From NCBI GenBank assembly GCA_963082975.1, contig OY720348.1, positions 64,691,719-64,755,718 on the forward strand: a stretch of 64,000 nucleotides of DNA. The letters are read 5' to 3'. Source of the DNA: Labia minor. Its lineage: Eukaryota; Arthropoda; Insecta; Dermaptera; Spongiphoridae. This document shows positions 1-11,130 of the stretch, piece after piece. Positions within the stretch are counted from its first letter, which is position 1; every line of letters begins with the position of its first letter. The notes under the pieces are model-generated. The model ran no database searches and was not told the DNA's origin. It saw only the letters and a list, made by a program, of their open reading frames with translations. A program made the position numbers and the translations under genes.

Positions 1-93
1 TTGAATTAAATTTAATTTAAATGTAATATATGTGTTAATTAATTCAATTCAAATTTGCGAGATAGTCGAGTGGAGACACTCCAGATATTTTCT
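1..93 (-). repeat. R1 repeat copy, cut by window start
   Basis: Ends with GCGAGATAGTCGAGTGGAGA then CACTCCAGA, the 5' terminus of R1 read on the minus strand. Only the AT-rich terminal part is inside the window. Confidence 0.85.
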
Positions 94-419
94 TATCTAT
101 AACTGGTCAAATTTAATATTCAACGGGTAAAAAAATTCGATTATTATAAATATAATTAAGAAAGATGCCCTGATTTTAGTCTTTGTGATTTTTATTAATA
201 TCATTTTATAATATTGTGGTAGGTTCCATAGTTGTATTACTGGTTGCCGATTCTTAGGGGTTGTTTAATTAATTTTTGCAATATCTTTTTGCGATTGAAC
301 GAAATCGTATAACCTGAGGCCTGCCTGAGGCTAAAGTTAAAGTTTAAACACTAGTTTGGAAATTCAGGTTAACACAAGTGAAGAAATGAAAGCTGTTATT
401 GGTTCGTTTATGTTGGTGA
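94..419. other. AT-rich spacer, nothing recognised
   Basis: No open frame of note, no clear repeat matching elsewhere in the window. Confidence 0.5.
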
Positions 420-833
420 AGCCTTTCCCCATGAAGGAGTCCCCACCTGTAAGAGGGGGGTGGGGCGGAACCCCCTCGCAGACATCCTAACAGAAGGCGA
501 GTGCAGCTGGGATCCTCTTGCAGTCAGTCGCTAGACCCGCGAGTTAATCCGCGATTGGAAAAAGTCATTTTGCTCGTGAAGTGCTTGCATTCGAGGAAGG
601 CCATTCGGACTTCAAGAAATGCTCGTGATGGCAAGGTAGGCAATCCAAATCACACTTCACCTCCCCCGGCTATGGTTTCCGTCACTCCCAATGAAACACC
701 TACCGAAATGTTTCTTCAGAGGTGTAAGGGATGTCCATTTATCTTCTGGTCTCCCTCTGGCACCTCCCGAATGGCTTTGAAATTAAATCGCCGAGACTTG
801 GCCATTCACCCTTTCTTTACTTTCGAGGGTTGA
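420..833 (+). other. GC-richer segment with 110-codon open frame, unrecognised
   Basis: The segment is near 50% GC in otherwise ~20-25% GC surroundings. Frame 501-833 reads open to TGA with ordinary amino-acid composition (Cys, Pro, Arg-rich), but I recognise no domain. Splice-like signals occur inside: a donor-like AAG/GTAGGC near 633 and TTTCTTCAG at about 711-719. It could be an exon, a promoter/5' region of a gene to the left, or an old mobile-element fragment. No function assigned. Confidence 0.25.
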
Positions 834-929
834 TTAGACTCAAGGGTGGATACGAATCGGCTTAATTAATCAAATCAATTGTTATACAAAACACTTAGTA
901 GAAAAATGTCGATTTATTTATATTATAAG

Positions 930-1055
930 GTCAAGTATGTTTTATAGTATAATATTATTATAATATATATATATATATATAAACATCTAAAAATTAATTA
1001 AAAATAATTATTATATATTATATTTCAATATTTGTTTAATAAAAGAATATATACT

Positions 1056-1100
<45 letters not shown>

Positions 1101-1466
1101 AGAGAGACAAATCAAAATTAATTTGATTATTCGTTAATTATGAAATAAAATTTTTTATAATAAAAATCTTTGAATAATTATAAAATTTTTCAAAATTTAT
1201 TTATATATATATATAAGATTAATTATACTTAATGAATTAGATATTTTTTATCAATTCCGGCCCTGAAATTTTGAAAATTTTTTAAATATTCAAAGATTTT
1301 GAATAATATTTTAAAAATTTTATTTCAAAATTAAATTATATATATAAGATTAATTATAGTTAATGAATTAGATATTTTTTATTAATTCCAGTCCTGAAAT
1401 TTTGAAAAAAATTTAGATATTCAAAGATTTGGAATAATATATGATTAAAAATTTTATTTCAAAATT

Positions 1467-1509
<43 letters not shown>

Positions 1510-1815
1510 TATATTTAATGAATTAGATATTTTTTATTAATTCCGGCCCTGAAATTTTGAAAAATTTTTAAATATTCAAAGATTTTGAATAATATATGAT
1601 TAAAAATTTTATTTTATAATTAAATTTTATATATATATATAAAAACAGAGAGACAAATCAAAATTAAGTAAAATTTATTCGTTAGTTATGAAATAAAATT
1701 TTTAATCATATATTATTCAAAATCTTTGAATATTTAAAAATTTTTCAAAATTTCAGGGCCGGAATTAATAAAAAATATATAATTCATTAAGTATAATTAA
1801 TCTTATATATATATC
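930..1815. repeat. AT-rich tandem units with an inverted copy
   Basis: About 150-bp units containing AATTCCGGCCCTGAAATTTTG-like text recur as direct copies beginning near 1208, 1347 and 1507, and as an inverted copy at about 1690-1812. A further inverted part-copy carries AAACAGAGAGACAAATCAAA near 1098 and 1644. (AT)n runs separate units. Together they form a foldback satellite-like block. Confidence 0.8.
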
Positions 1816-2732
1816 TATATAAACGTAAACACAAATTTTTTAAGAAAATTTGAAAAAAAATTGCTTGAATATAGAGAATTTATATTTTTTCAATTAAAAT
1901 AAGGTGAGTTCGTTTGGCGTTTCACTATCTTCTGCATTTAATTACTTTTATTAATTGGTAATTAATTATAATAAATTACTAATATGCTTCTCGCATTGAA
2001 TTAAATGGTATATATATATATATATATATTTCAATTATGGATGATAAAATTAATTTTTACTAATAGAAATAATAATAGTATAAATCAGAGTAAGGGAAAC
2101 TCAATGATATATTACCTGTAATTGCTGTCAATCATCAATACACCGGCTTTATTGTCAAAGAGATTGTAATATAATTGAATAAATTAAAAAAATGATGTCG
2201 AACAGAAATTAATATGGCGAATAATTTAATAAAGGCATTGTTTCTTAATTTTTTTTTTCTTTTAGCTATTTTAACCGATTAAACAAATGAAACATGAATT
2301 ATTTTTAATTAAATTGATGATGATGTGGATAAAAAAAAGTTACATCACAAAAAAAAAGCAAAATCCGCAAATCAGAGAAAGTGATGGATGGCAAAAGAGG
2401 AATTTCTTTCTTTTTTCACCATCTCCCCCCTCTCCCCTCCACCCTTACACTCACCTCACCTCTTATCCGGTCCTGACTGAGAAGGAAATCTACAACTCGG
2501 AAACTGATCCAAAAGAGGAGGTTCACGTGCTTTCCATCCTATCCAAGGGTTTTAGAAAAATGAGAGTCGAAACTTGCAACACGTTAATCCAATTATTTTG
2601 TTTATATATGATCTGTTCACTTTTCATAAATAATTAAACTATCAATAGGATTGATTATTCTTTTGAATAATAAGAAATAAAATTTATAATAATAAAATAT
2701 TATAAATTTCGAAAGAATTACATCACCGAGGG
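1816..2732. other. No recognised gene
   Basis: AT-rich spacer with (TA)n at 2010-2029. A pyrimidine-rich, slightly GC-richer patch at 2400-2590 gives a 116-codon frame (2287-2637) whose N-terminal half is low-complexity. I see no family resemblance and do not call it a gene. Confidence 0.5.
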
Positions 2733-3035
2733 GGGGGGGGGGGGGCTAAATCTGGTGAATATGTTGCATGGAGAAGAATTTCACAGTTCAATTTAAATGT
2801 TTTTTTTTTTTTCATAATCTTTTTTCTGCGATCGTTTCTGTTTCAAATTAATATCGAATCTATCCAAAAGTTCTGAATAATATTCTTCAGTGATCTTTTA
2901 ACATTTTTTTTTTCCCCAAGATAATCGATGACACCGCGTGCATTTCAAAAAATTGTGGCCATGACCTTGTTGACCGACAGACCTACCTTGGCCTTCTTTG
3001 GTATGGTGTGATAGATCCCTGTTTTGTCTACGATA
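2733..3035 (-). pseudogene. mariner-family transposase relic
   Basis: On the minus strand, 3035 towards 2870 reads PKKAKVGLSVNKVMATIF, a stop, then NARGVIDYL. After a frameshift it reads ITEEYYSELLDRF, then DINLKQKR. This is the mid-region of mariner transposases (KVMA.VFWD..G...DYL...ITGEYY). A GGG tract and CTAAATCTGGTGAATA at 2733-2765 is the reverse of the YSPDLAP-type segment. Two or more frame breaks; catalytic ends missing. Confidence 0.75.
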
Positions 3036-3149
3036 TCGAAAATTAGTACGGATTATTTCACTTAAAATTTTTTTTGAAATGATGCCACTGTTTCGTTTAT
3101 AATTGAGTGTGAGCGATAATCATTTTTCGGATAACTTTTACACATTTTT

Positions 3150-3505
3150 ACTATCTCGCCAGATTAGACAAGATTACTCAAAAACGGTTTGAGCTAGAAT
3201 AATGAAATTTGGTATACGGGCATTATTCAAAATTTGTAGTTTTCTATCTACTTTTGAGAAAGGTAGCTCAACCGGAAGAGGGTCATTACCTACAACGTTT
3301 AATTTTTTTTCCTCTAAAGTGACCGTAAAAATAAAGATAAATGTTTGATAGTTTTTCACATGATTAAAAATTGTATAAAACTGCTATATATATATTTTCA
3401 GCTTGATTGAATCGCTGAAAGTACTGAAATTGATTTTTTAACACTGCAAATCACTCGCCAGCGCGTGACATGGTGCCATCAACAAAGAGCCAAACATATT
3501 TTTTA
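3150..3505 (-). repeat. R1 repeat copy, internally deleted and lacking one end
   Basis: Starts ACTATCTCGCCAGA (hairpin end, minus orientation), jumps straight to the AAAACGGTTTGAGCTAGAAT block, and stops after CATCAACAAAGAGCCAAACA without the GAGTGTCTCC terminus. The small open frame on the minus strand here lies within the repeat. Confidence 0.85.
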
Positions 3506-3639
3506 ATGATTATAAATGCTTTAAGTATTTCTTTATTATTTATATGATTTTCTTTACTATAAAAATTTTTAGAACAAAGAAATAAAAAAATAGACATTGA
3601 CTTTCCTTTTGGGTCGAATTTATTAAAATAATTAATAAT

Positions 3640-4020
3640 ATATATATATATAAATTAAAATAACTTGTAAATATTATGCAAGATTTCTTCACCTTGGAGA
3701 ATGTCTAGTAAACATCTTGAAGATTGAAAAACTGAAGGTCCTTGAAGAAAGCATGGACCATCTTCTTAGCTACACAATTAAAGCAAGTTGGGTGAAAGCA
3801 GCAGCTGGTTTTGAATGAGAGGGAGAGGGGCGACGGGGCCGATAATCACGAGTCAAGGAAATGAATTCAATGACATTCTTCCGAGCAACGATTCAATCAT
3901 TGGAGGGAAAACCTTGAAGTACTGAAGGTTTCCCAACAGATTCCTCTGGGATGCCTCGTGTGCCGTTCACTTTCAGCTTCTGAAGTGCATCGATAAGTCG
4001 AATAGCACTTACAATTAACT
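3640..4020. other. Coding-like but broken patch, unrecognised
   Basis: Base composition rises at 3690-4010. Frames on the plus strand give short peptides such as MDHLLSYTIKASWVKAAAGFE interrupted by stops. The string loosely recalls the CENP-B/Tigger transposase region but I cannot support it. Possibly a decayed transposase. Confidence 0.2.
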
Positions 4021-4090
4021 GTTGTTAACTCTCCCAGAATTTATAAACAGAAAGTGCACAATTCACCGTAAAGATGTTTAATGGCAAATG

Positions 4091-4404
4091 ATTTTAGTAA
4101 TGGATGGATTAGTAATAATGGAGAACTTATCATTAAAAGCCAGTAGTTGAAGTAGTTGTACTTGTAGTTCAATTTATTAATTGTTTTTTTTTAATTGAAG
4201 ATAAATAACAATTTTATTAAGTGTTGAGAAAGCATCTATTTTCTAATTAAATAATTTTGTGTAAAACTATTTCAAAAAAACTTTTAGGAAATAAATTAAA
4301 TAGTTAATATAAAAGTATTTTTACTATTAAATAATAAACTATTCATGATTTAAGTAATGGATGGATTAGTAATAATGGATAACTTAGCATTAAAAGCCAG
4401 TCGC
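4091..4404 (+). repeat. Direct repeat pair
   Basis: TAATGGATGGATTAGTAATA followed by ATGGA/GAACTTA and CATTAAAAGCCAGT occurs at about 4096-4147 and 4353-4404. The second continues into CGCTTCTAGTTTACGAGATA, the edge of foldback element FB1. Confidence 0.75.
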
Positions 4405-4439
4405 TTCTAGTTTACGAGATAAAAATTATTAAAGTTCGT

Positions 4440-4827
4440 AAGTAAACTTGTTATGAATCAGCAGCCATTTAACAAATTTATACAATTAATTATTATAAAC
4501 TTTAAAAATTTTACAATTTTTTAATTATTTATTACAATTGTTAAATGGGTTTTCTAAAAATCACCCATCAAATATTTCCTAAAATGGTACGAATTAACTA
4601 AATTCTGAAATTATATTGACACCTGTACTTGTCTATATTTGAATTAAGAATGGAGGATATATTTTTTTCTTTTTATTTATAGTAATCAAATACCATTTAT
4701 ATTATTTATAATTTACTCAAAAAAATATTTTAATTAATAGAATATAATTTATTTAATATTATTAGTTCAAAATTAGAGCGGTTTCATATCTCAAAAATAT
4801 ACAAAGATGTATATATATATATATATA
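4440..4827 (+). repeat. R2 repeat, 5'-deleted copy
   Basis: Shares the text from GTTAAATGGGTTTTCTAAAA through ACACCTGTACTTGTCTATAT to GGTTTCATATCTCAAAAATA with the longer R2 copy in intron 10 of the peroxidase. Abuts the next R2 copy head to tail. Confidence 0.75.
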
Positions 4828-5015
4828 GTACCTGGTTCACCGAGCTACCGCTGGGTCAATAAATAAAAATGATTCCTTATTATCGAGTATGACTGAAATA
4901 TTAATACCTGATTCACCGAATCACCATTCACATAATTTAAAAGAACATAAATAAAAAAAATTGGTCATAACACATACACCCCTTAAACGTACGTATTAAT
5001 ACACTGGAAGAAACT
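4828..5015 (+). repeat. R2 repeat, 5' end copy
   Basis: Begins GTACCTGGTTCACCGAGC and includes ACGTACGTATTAATACACTG, the block found in the R2 copies near 19.2, 24.2 and 35.05 kb. Truncated by the FB1 fragment that follows. Confidence 0.7.
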
Positions 5016-5445
5016 GCATTCCAAATAAACTTTTCTTATGACATTTTTCCCGGCATCTTATAATTTTCGAGATAAATAAAAGAAAAATTTCTCAATCTCA
5101 GTGATTCTCAACCTTTTTTTTTACCGCGCGACACTTTCAACGGTTTAAAAATTTGGCGGCACACAAAGAAAAAGAAAAGTGTAAAAATTTAGAAAAAAAA
5201 GTCGGAAATGTTTAAGAGCCCCATAATCTTGCGGCACACTATTGAAAATCTCGCGGCACAGTGGTTGAGAATCACTGATCTAGGCTATAGGATGTAAATA
5301 GATTTATATGCAAATTTTAATAATAATAATAAACCGGAAGAAAGAAGATTTTATAAGAAAAGTTTCTTTTTAATTAAACAAGGAATTCACAGGTAAAGTG
5401 TCATTCAAATTCCGGGAGATTCCCGTTTTGTAAATAATTATCAAT
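5016..5445. repeat. FB1 foldback fragment, interrupted by a MITE
   Basis: TTCCAAATAAACTTTTCTTA at 5019 and the block after 5290 (GATTTATATGCAAATTTTAA ... TTCCCGTTTTGTAAAT) match FB1 elements at 37.5 and 51.8 kb. The hAT-like MITE at 5099-5277 lies inside. Confidence 0.65.
5099..5277. mobile_element. hAT-like MITE
   Basis: Ends CAGTGATTCTCAACC and GGTTGAGAATCACTG form a perfect 15-bp inverted terminal repeat; internal GCGGCACA/TGTGCCG blocks are also inverted. CAG...CTG ends fit hAT. No clean 8-bp target duplication is visible. Confidence 0.85.
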
Positions 5446-6105
5446 TATTTTAATGAATAATAATTACCTTTTCAAATTGAATAATTATAAATTTATTTAT
5501 TTTTCAAAAAATTAAAAAATTATCAAAGAAAATGTTTTTTTTTAATATATTTTGAAGCTTTTCAATTCTTCATAGAGTAATTTTTTTTTTTTTAGATGTG
5601 AATTTATTCCTTTCATGATTTTCATTCAAAACTGACATATATTATAAATTTATTCTTCGATAAAAAAAATTCTACCTCTTTTCATTTGAACGAGAGTAAT
5701 AAAACAAGATTGAAGTCAATTTTATATGAAAATGTTTATTCATTTATTTCAGTGCCAAAACTTCCATCTAGAGAAAGTGGCACGGTCAAAATGTCTCTTT
5801 GTACTGAATTTAAAAATGTTATTTATGTTTTTGTGTTAAATACTTGTTTAGAAAAGCATTATTTTTATATTTAAAATAAATAAATAATAAATCAATCATT
5901 CTACTGGATGTAGTCAATGGACATAGTTAAACTTTTCAATCTCGAGAAAGTAACAGCAATAATTATTAGAGGTAAGTAAATTTATAAAAATAAGGAAAAT
6001 CCTGAAATATATCTGTCAGAAATATTTTTATACACATTTACAAAAAAATTTAAATAAAAATGTGTTATATAGATTTTTTTTAAACAAAATATAATTTAAT
6101 AAAAT
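5446..6105. other. AT-rich spacer, nothing recognised
   Basis: Poly-T runs and A/T-rich text. A 62-codon frame at 5686-5874 has no recognisable motif and is not supported as a gene. Confidence 0.5.
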
Positions 6106-6668
6106 CTGGAGTGTCTCCACTCGACTATCTCGCAAATTTGAATTGGATTAATTAACATATATTATATTTAAATTAAATTGAATTAATTTAAGTATAAATT
6201 AGTAAATAATATTTATTAAACCCGCGCTTATTTGGCTCTTTGTTGGTGGCACCATGTCACTTGCTGGCGCGTGAATTGCAGTCGTGGTAAAAAATTAATT
6301 CTGGTAATTTCAGCGAATCAATCAAGCTGAAATTCTATATATATCAGTTTTATACAATTTTTAATCATGTGAAAAATTATCAAACATATATCTTTATTTT
6401 TACGGTCAGTTTAGAGGAAAAAAAATCAAAACGTTGTAAGTAATGACCCTCTTCCGGTTGAGCTACATTTCACAAAAATTGATAGAAAACTACGAATTTT
6501 GAATAATGTCCGGGTACCAAATTTCATTATTCTAACTGAAACCGTTGTTGAGTAATCTTGTCCACACACAGAGAGAGAGACACACACACAAACAGACATT
6601 TTTCTCAACCTTAGTGAAAATGACTCAGGGACCTTCAAAACGTATAAAAACATCAAAATCTCGACATC
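6106..6668 (+). repeat. R1 repeat copy lacking its 3' hairpin
   Basis: Starts CTGGAGTGTCTCCACTCGAC, followed by ACTATCTCGC, and runs through the CTTCCGGTT, ACCAAATTTCATTATTCTA and CA/GA microsatellite blocks to ATCAAAATCTCGACATC. It stops there and a second R1 follows directly, giving a head-to-tail pair. Open frames on the minus strand inside it are repeat shadows. Confidence 0.9.
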
Positions 6669-7168
6669 TTATCATATATTTAAAGTAAATTATTCATTAC
6701 AATTAATAAATAATATTTATCAAACCACCACGTCACGTGCTGGCGCGTGATTTGCACTGTTAAAGAATTAATTCCGGTACTTTCAGCGATTCAATCAAGC
6801 TGAAATTCTATATTTAGCACTTTTATACAATTTTTAATCATGTGAAAAACTATTAACCATCTATCTTTATTTTTACGGTAGTTTAGAGGAAGAAAAATCA
6901 GAACGTGGTAGGTATTTACTCTCTTCCGAATGAGCTACATTTCTCAAAAGTTGATAGAAAACTACGAATTTTGAATAATGTCCGTATACCAAATTTAATT
7001 ATTTTAGCTCAAACCGTTTTTGCGTAATATTGTCTACATACACATATACACACAGAAGTTTTCTCAACCTTAGTGAAAATGACTCAGGGACCTTCAAAAC
7101 GTATAAAAACATCAAAATCTCGACATTAAAAATTTTCGTGATCCAAATACTATCTCTGGCGAGATACA
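6669..7168 (+). repeat. R1 repeat copy lacking its 5' end
   Basis: Begins within the AT-rich section (GTAAATTATTCATTACAATT) and ends with ACTATCTCTGGCGAGATACA, the 3' hairpin with two changes. Internal microsatellite CATACACATATACACACA. Confidence 0.9.
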
Positions 7169-7489
7169 ATAAGATGTATAGATCGTGATAACATTTTGAT
7201 TTATACTTGATGTACAAAAGATCACTGATAATACTATACTATCCATAATTCTCAAAAAAAAAAAACTGATAAAGACCCATCTAACCATTTCTTAAATAAT
7301 ATTTCACATAATATTTTTTTATAATTGACAATTAATTTTTTTTATCATTTTCTCATAAATCTTCTGGCTAGAATGAGATTCTTTTTAAATATGTTGTAAA
7401 TAATAAAAAGATCTGAATTCTCGAATGTTTATAAATTCTATCTACATCACTCACGGATCATTTATTTTATCCCAACTTCCTGTATAAAA
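7169..7489. other. AT-rich spacer, nothing recognised
   Basis: No repeat seen elsewhere in the window and no frame worth calling. Confidence 0.4.
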
Positions 7490-7620
7490 ATTATGAAACT
7501 ACTTGAAATAAAAAGTAGCGCCTCCTATCAAGAATATCAAGATAAAGGTTGGGAGGATTCATTCTCCTGATCATAGAAAACCTTTACCTCAGTTAGGCGG
7601 CAATTGACTTGATAACCGCT
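7490..7620 (-). repeat. P7 dispersed repeat copy
   Basis: The reverse complement reads TTGCCGCCTAACTGAGGTAA ... CTATGATCAGGAGAATGAAT ... TTCTTGATAGGAGGCGCTAC, matching the plus-strand copies near 36.22 and 39.11 kb. Confidence 0.75.
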
Positions 7621-7849
7621 CTCCTTCCGTAGGATAAGTCAGAGGTTATATATATATATATATAATATATATATAATTATATATATCACTATTTACTCTT
7701 AACTTTCACAAAAAATTTTTAAATTAAATTAATGTTTGATTTTAAAATTATCATAAATGTAATAGAATGAATTAAAATAAATTAAGAAAAAAAAATGATG
7801 TTTGATTACATTTTAATAATCATTTTCTAAAATTATTTAAAAAATTTTT

Positions 7850-8015
7850 TAAACAAGTTGTTCTTGATTAATTTGCTTATTTAAGTCCACGTTTGGTATG
7901 TAAAAGAAGGAACATAGATATATATTTCTAAATATTTCTTTCAATTAATGATAAATAATATTCAACAAGTGTGTTAATAGTATAAATCGTAGTAATCCAA
8001 GTATATTTTTACGTA
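7850..8015 (+). repeat. Dispersed repeat, inverted partner at 22527-22700
   Basis: ACAAGTTGTTCTTGATT through GAACATAGATATATATTTCT, AATATTCAACAAGTGTGTTA and AGTAATCCAAGTATA appears in reverse orientation at 22.5-22.7 kb. Confidence 0.75.
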
Positions 8016-8098
8016 ATTTCAAGCTTTGGCAATTAATAAAATTGTGTTAAAGGTTTTAAGTAATTCTAGGGTTCAGGGTAATCCACCTCTATCTTGTT

Positions 8099-8104
<6 letters not shown>

Positions 8105-8137
<33 letters not shown>
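8105..8137. repeat. (AT)n microsatellite
   Basis: Over 30 bases of alternating A and T; one of many in the window (also 1064-1096, 1472-1504, 23151-23180, 29270-29309, 37028-37054, 63754-63775). Confidence 0.9.
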
Positions 8138-8140
<3 letters not shown>

Positions 8141-8273
8141 AGAAATGTAGATCTACAAGTTAGTTTTAGAAAATATTTAAGTGTTGTTTCTGAGTTTGGA
8201 TAAATGATCGCAAATTTAATTGGAATTATAATACCATAAATATTCGTATAATTGGTATTATAATAAGATTTAA

Positions 8274-8463
8274 CTTTTAAAGGGATTTTTATTAAAAGAT
8301 CACATATTTGTATAAATAAATATTTAATTAAATAAACGCACAACGTTTCGACTGCTTATTATGCAGCCGTTATCAAGTACCGTACATTTGCTCCGACTCA
8401 ATATTTAAATATTAACTAAATAAATTATACAAATTTGGTGTTTTAATAAAAATCCCTTTAATA
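8274..8463. mobile_element. F3 MITE with long inverted repeats
   Basis: TTAAAGGGATTTTTATTAAA at the left and TTTTAATAAAAATCCCTTTA at the right are inverse copies flanked by TA. The centre holds ACAACGTTTCGACTGCTTAT and GTTATCAAGTACCGTACA. TA flanks suggest a Tc1/mariner-type non-autonomous element. Confidence 0.8.
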
Positions 8464-8727
8464 ATTATAAAACCCATAAATTTTTAATAAATATATTCGT
8501 GAATAAGATTTAACTCGATTAATTTTAAGTTTAGCTCAGTTTTGGTTAGGTATATAATAAATTTTATGAATATTTATTCTATTGCCCGGGGTGCAGTACT
8601 TGCTAGAGCGGTGGGGGAGAGGGGAAATTTACTTGTGTTCTTATTTGATTTCTTCATGAACCCTCTGTGGGGCGCGTCTATTCAAAATGTCTCGTGCATT
8701 TACTGGCCAAAATGGATACTATTTTTA

Positions 8728-9297
8728 CTATCTCGTCAAAATTTTCCAAAATCGAGATTTTGATGTTTTTATACGTTTTGAAGGTCCCTGAGTTATTTTC
8801 ACTAATTTTGAGAAAAATGTCCGTGTGTGTCTGTGTGTGTGTGTATACAAGATTACGCAAAAACGGTTTGAGCTAGAATCATGAAATTTGGTACACGGGC
8901 ATTATTCAAAATTCGTAGTTTTTGAGAAATGTAGCTCATCCGGAAGAGGACCATTACCTACCAGATTTTCATCTATTTTCCTCTAAACTGACGGTAGAAA
9001 TAAAGATATATGTTTGATAGTTTTTCACATGATTAAAAATTGTATAAAACTGCTATATACAGAATTTCAGCTTGATTAAATTGCTAAAAGTACCGGAATT
9101 AATTTTTAACACGACTCCAAATCACGCGCAAGCATGTGACGTGATGCCATCAAAAAAGAGCCAAACACGTGCTTGTTTAATAAATATTATTTATTAATTT
9201 TAATTTATAATTTAATTAATTCAATTTAATTTAAATATAATATATGTTATTTAATCCAATTCAAATTTGCGAGATAGTCGAGTGGAGACACTCCAGA
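8728..9297 (-). repeat. R1 repeat copy, near full length
   Basis: Starts ACTATCTCGTC after a T-run and ends GCGAGATAGTCGAGTGGAGA, CACTCCAG, then a T-run. Contains GT microsatellite at 8823-8846. Small open frames on both strands around 8667-8876 are inside it. Confidence 0.92.
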
Positions 9298-9500
9298 TTT
9301 TTTTTTCCAATCGTTTAGCACCTCGGCTTGTAAGGTCGATTGCTGCAAGGTACATGTAAATTCCCAACCTGAAAGACCAAAATTTGGTATGTTTGTGGCT
9401 AAAACATATTTAGAATGACGAGCTTCGAATGTGTGAATTGTCATAAACCAATATACCTAAAGTCTTTGTTAAAGTGTTACTCTATTCAGCTGCCGATATG
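9298..9500 (-). other. Open frame of 65 codons, unrecognised
   Basis: Complement frame 9247-9444 reads MTIHTFEARHSKYVLATNIP then NFGLSGWEFTCTLQQSTLQ, with mixed composition unlike the AT-rich spacer, but runs into the R1 end. CTTTCAG/GTTGGG on the minus strand looks like an acceptor. Could be an old exon or mobile-element coding remnant; no domain recognised. Confidence 0.2.
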
Positions 9501-10019
9501 TAAGACCCAAACGACTGTAACGAATAAAACACCTTTTTTCCTCCATTCTTGTTTATAATGTTTAAGAATGTGATAAATTTATTTTCGTTAAAAAATCTTA
9601 AAAATGATTTAAATTCAATATTAATTAAAGAAGGAGGGAGAGTGCTGACTTCTCAGGCCAGTTTGTTTCTTTCAGTTTTGCGTTTATGAGAGGTTAAGAT
9701 TGCCATCACACATAACCTAATTTTTTTTATTTTGAATGCCAATGATTTTAATGAAATGAATAAAAAGGCGAAGAAAAAACATTTATTTTTATTTATTTAT
9801 TTATTAATTTTCATTTCAAGTGTATAATTTATTCGTCATAAAAAATGTAATTTTTGACGTTTATAGATATTTTCATTTGACGTTAAAAAATGTGAAGGGG
9901 TTGGCGAATGAAATCAACTTTTCCTTTCGAAACGCGTCTTTAGAGAACATGGTCATTCTGTTCATTATATATATATATATAATACAATCCTAGATATTAA
10001 ACATTAATATAATAAAAAT
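9501..10019. other. Spacer, nothing recognised
   Basis: AT-rich with (AT)n near 9965; no repeat or gene recognised. Confidence 0.4.
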
Positions 10020-10460
10020 AATAATAATGAGTAGTGGATGAACACTCTCTATGATCCCGATAGAGTTAGGTTCACTTCAGGGTAGGAACCCTGATAGAAA
10101 GTGAATTTTACTTATTTAAAAAAAAATTAATCTTTCATAGTCAAATATATACTAATTACTTTGTGAAAAATAAATTAAATTGAATTTAAAATTAATACAA
10201 TAAAAATAGTAATAAGGAGTAGCGGGTGGATCCTCTCTATGATCCGGATAGAGAGATGTTCACTTCAGGGAAGCAACCCTGCTCACGCAAGCCACGACTC
10301 TTCCTCGTCTTCCATTGAGGAAGTCGTGTCCCAAACCCTAAAAAAATCCTATCTATTCAATATTAAAATCCTGCACATATACTCCATCCGCTCCGGTATT
10401 GGACTCTCGCGACAAGAATTTTACTTCGAGTTCAAATCACTGATGGATAGGAAAATTAAT
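10020..10460. repeat. Duplicated hairpin-bearing segment
   Basis: A ~75-bp block (GAGTAG.GG.TG.A ... CTCTCTATGATCC.GATAGA ... GTTCACTTCAGGG ... ACCCTG) occurs at about 10025-10100 and 10208-10292, 182 bp apart. The first folds as TTCACTT/AAGTGAA around CAGGGT/ACCCTG; the second is followed by CGACTCTTCCTC/GAGGAAGTCG. A 74-codon frame across the second is probably incidental. TTCGAGTTCAAATC at 10426 resembles a Pol III B box. Confidence 0.6.
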
Positions 10461-10757
10461 TAATTAAATTTAATTAATATTTGAAAAAATTATATGATAA
10501 AGTGTTATCCACTACAAATTTAAAAAATTGTAATTGAACTTGATTGGATGAATAAAAAGTATAAATTGTTTAAGAGAAATAAATATTGAAAGAATATCAC
10601 CCAATAGTAGGAATTGAATAAATAAAACTTAAAGAGGTAAAGAAAATAATTTATTATTTAAAAAAATTGACTTCAAATGGGAATGAAAATATTTTCCATT
10701 ATTTAAATATATATATGTAGTTCTCTAGTAAATATTCTAATTAATTTAAAATTACTC
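10461..10757. other. AT-rich spacer, nothing recognised
   Basis: No element or frame identified. Confidence 0.4.
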
Positions 10758-11130
10758 GTACCTGGAACAAATAAGATAAATTGTAGATTTTTTTTGTGAG
10801 AGATTAATAAATATTTTTAATTTTATTTCGAAATGAAGTAAAAAATTTTAAAATATTTTAAATATCAAAAAATATTAATACAATATCAATTAAAAAAGAA
10901 TGGCAAGAGGAAAATTTCAATATAGATGACGTCATTTGTGACGTCATATAAATCTACTATTTTAAAATAAGAAAATACTAATAAAGTTGATTTTTCTCCA
11001 GGCTGAAACCAATACAGATCGATTTGTCTTTATAAATATTATCTATGATGTGAATTTCAAAAAAATTCATCGAGCGGTTTAATATTTCAAAAATACACAA
11101 ATATATATATATACAATTTTTGCTAGTATA
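10758..11130 (+). repeat. R2 repeat copy with two TGACGTCA boxes
   Basis: Starts GTACCTGGAACAA, ends TTTTTGCTAGTATAATAAG. The 3' core AACCAATACAGATCGATTTG is diagnostic. TGACGTCA at 10927-10934 and 10939-10946 are perfect 8-bp CRE/ATF palindromes, 12 bp apart. Confidence 0.85.

Noticed and set aside
2287..2637. Open frame of 116 codons
   Set aside because: Lys-rich start from A-runs, then a pyrimidine-rich Pro/Ser stretch; no domain, no splice context that would rescue it.
11099..11112. (AT)n tract as a helitron-type terminal hairpin for R2
   Set aside because: R2 copies end near GCTAG, which superficially fits the CTRR rule, but the only nearby foldable sequence is an (AT)n run present all over the window; not enough to call.
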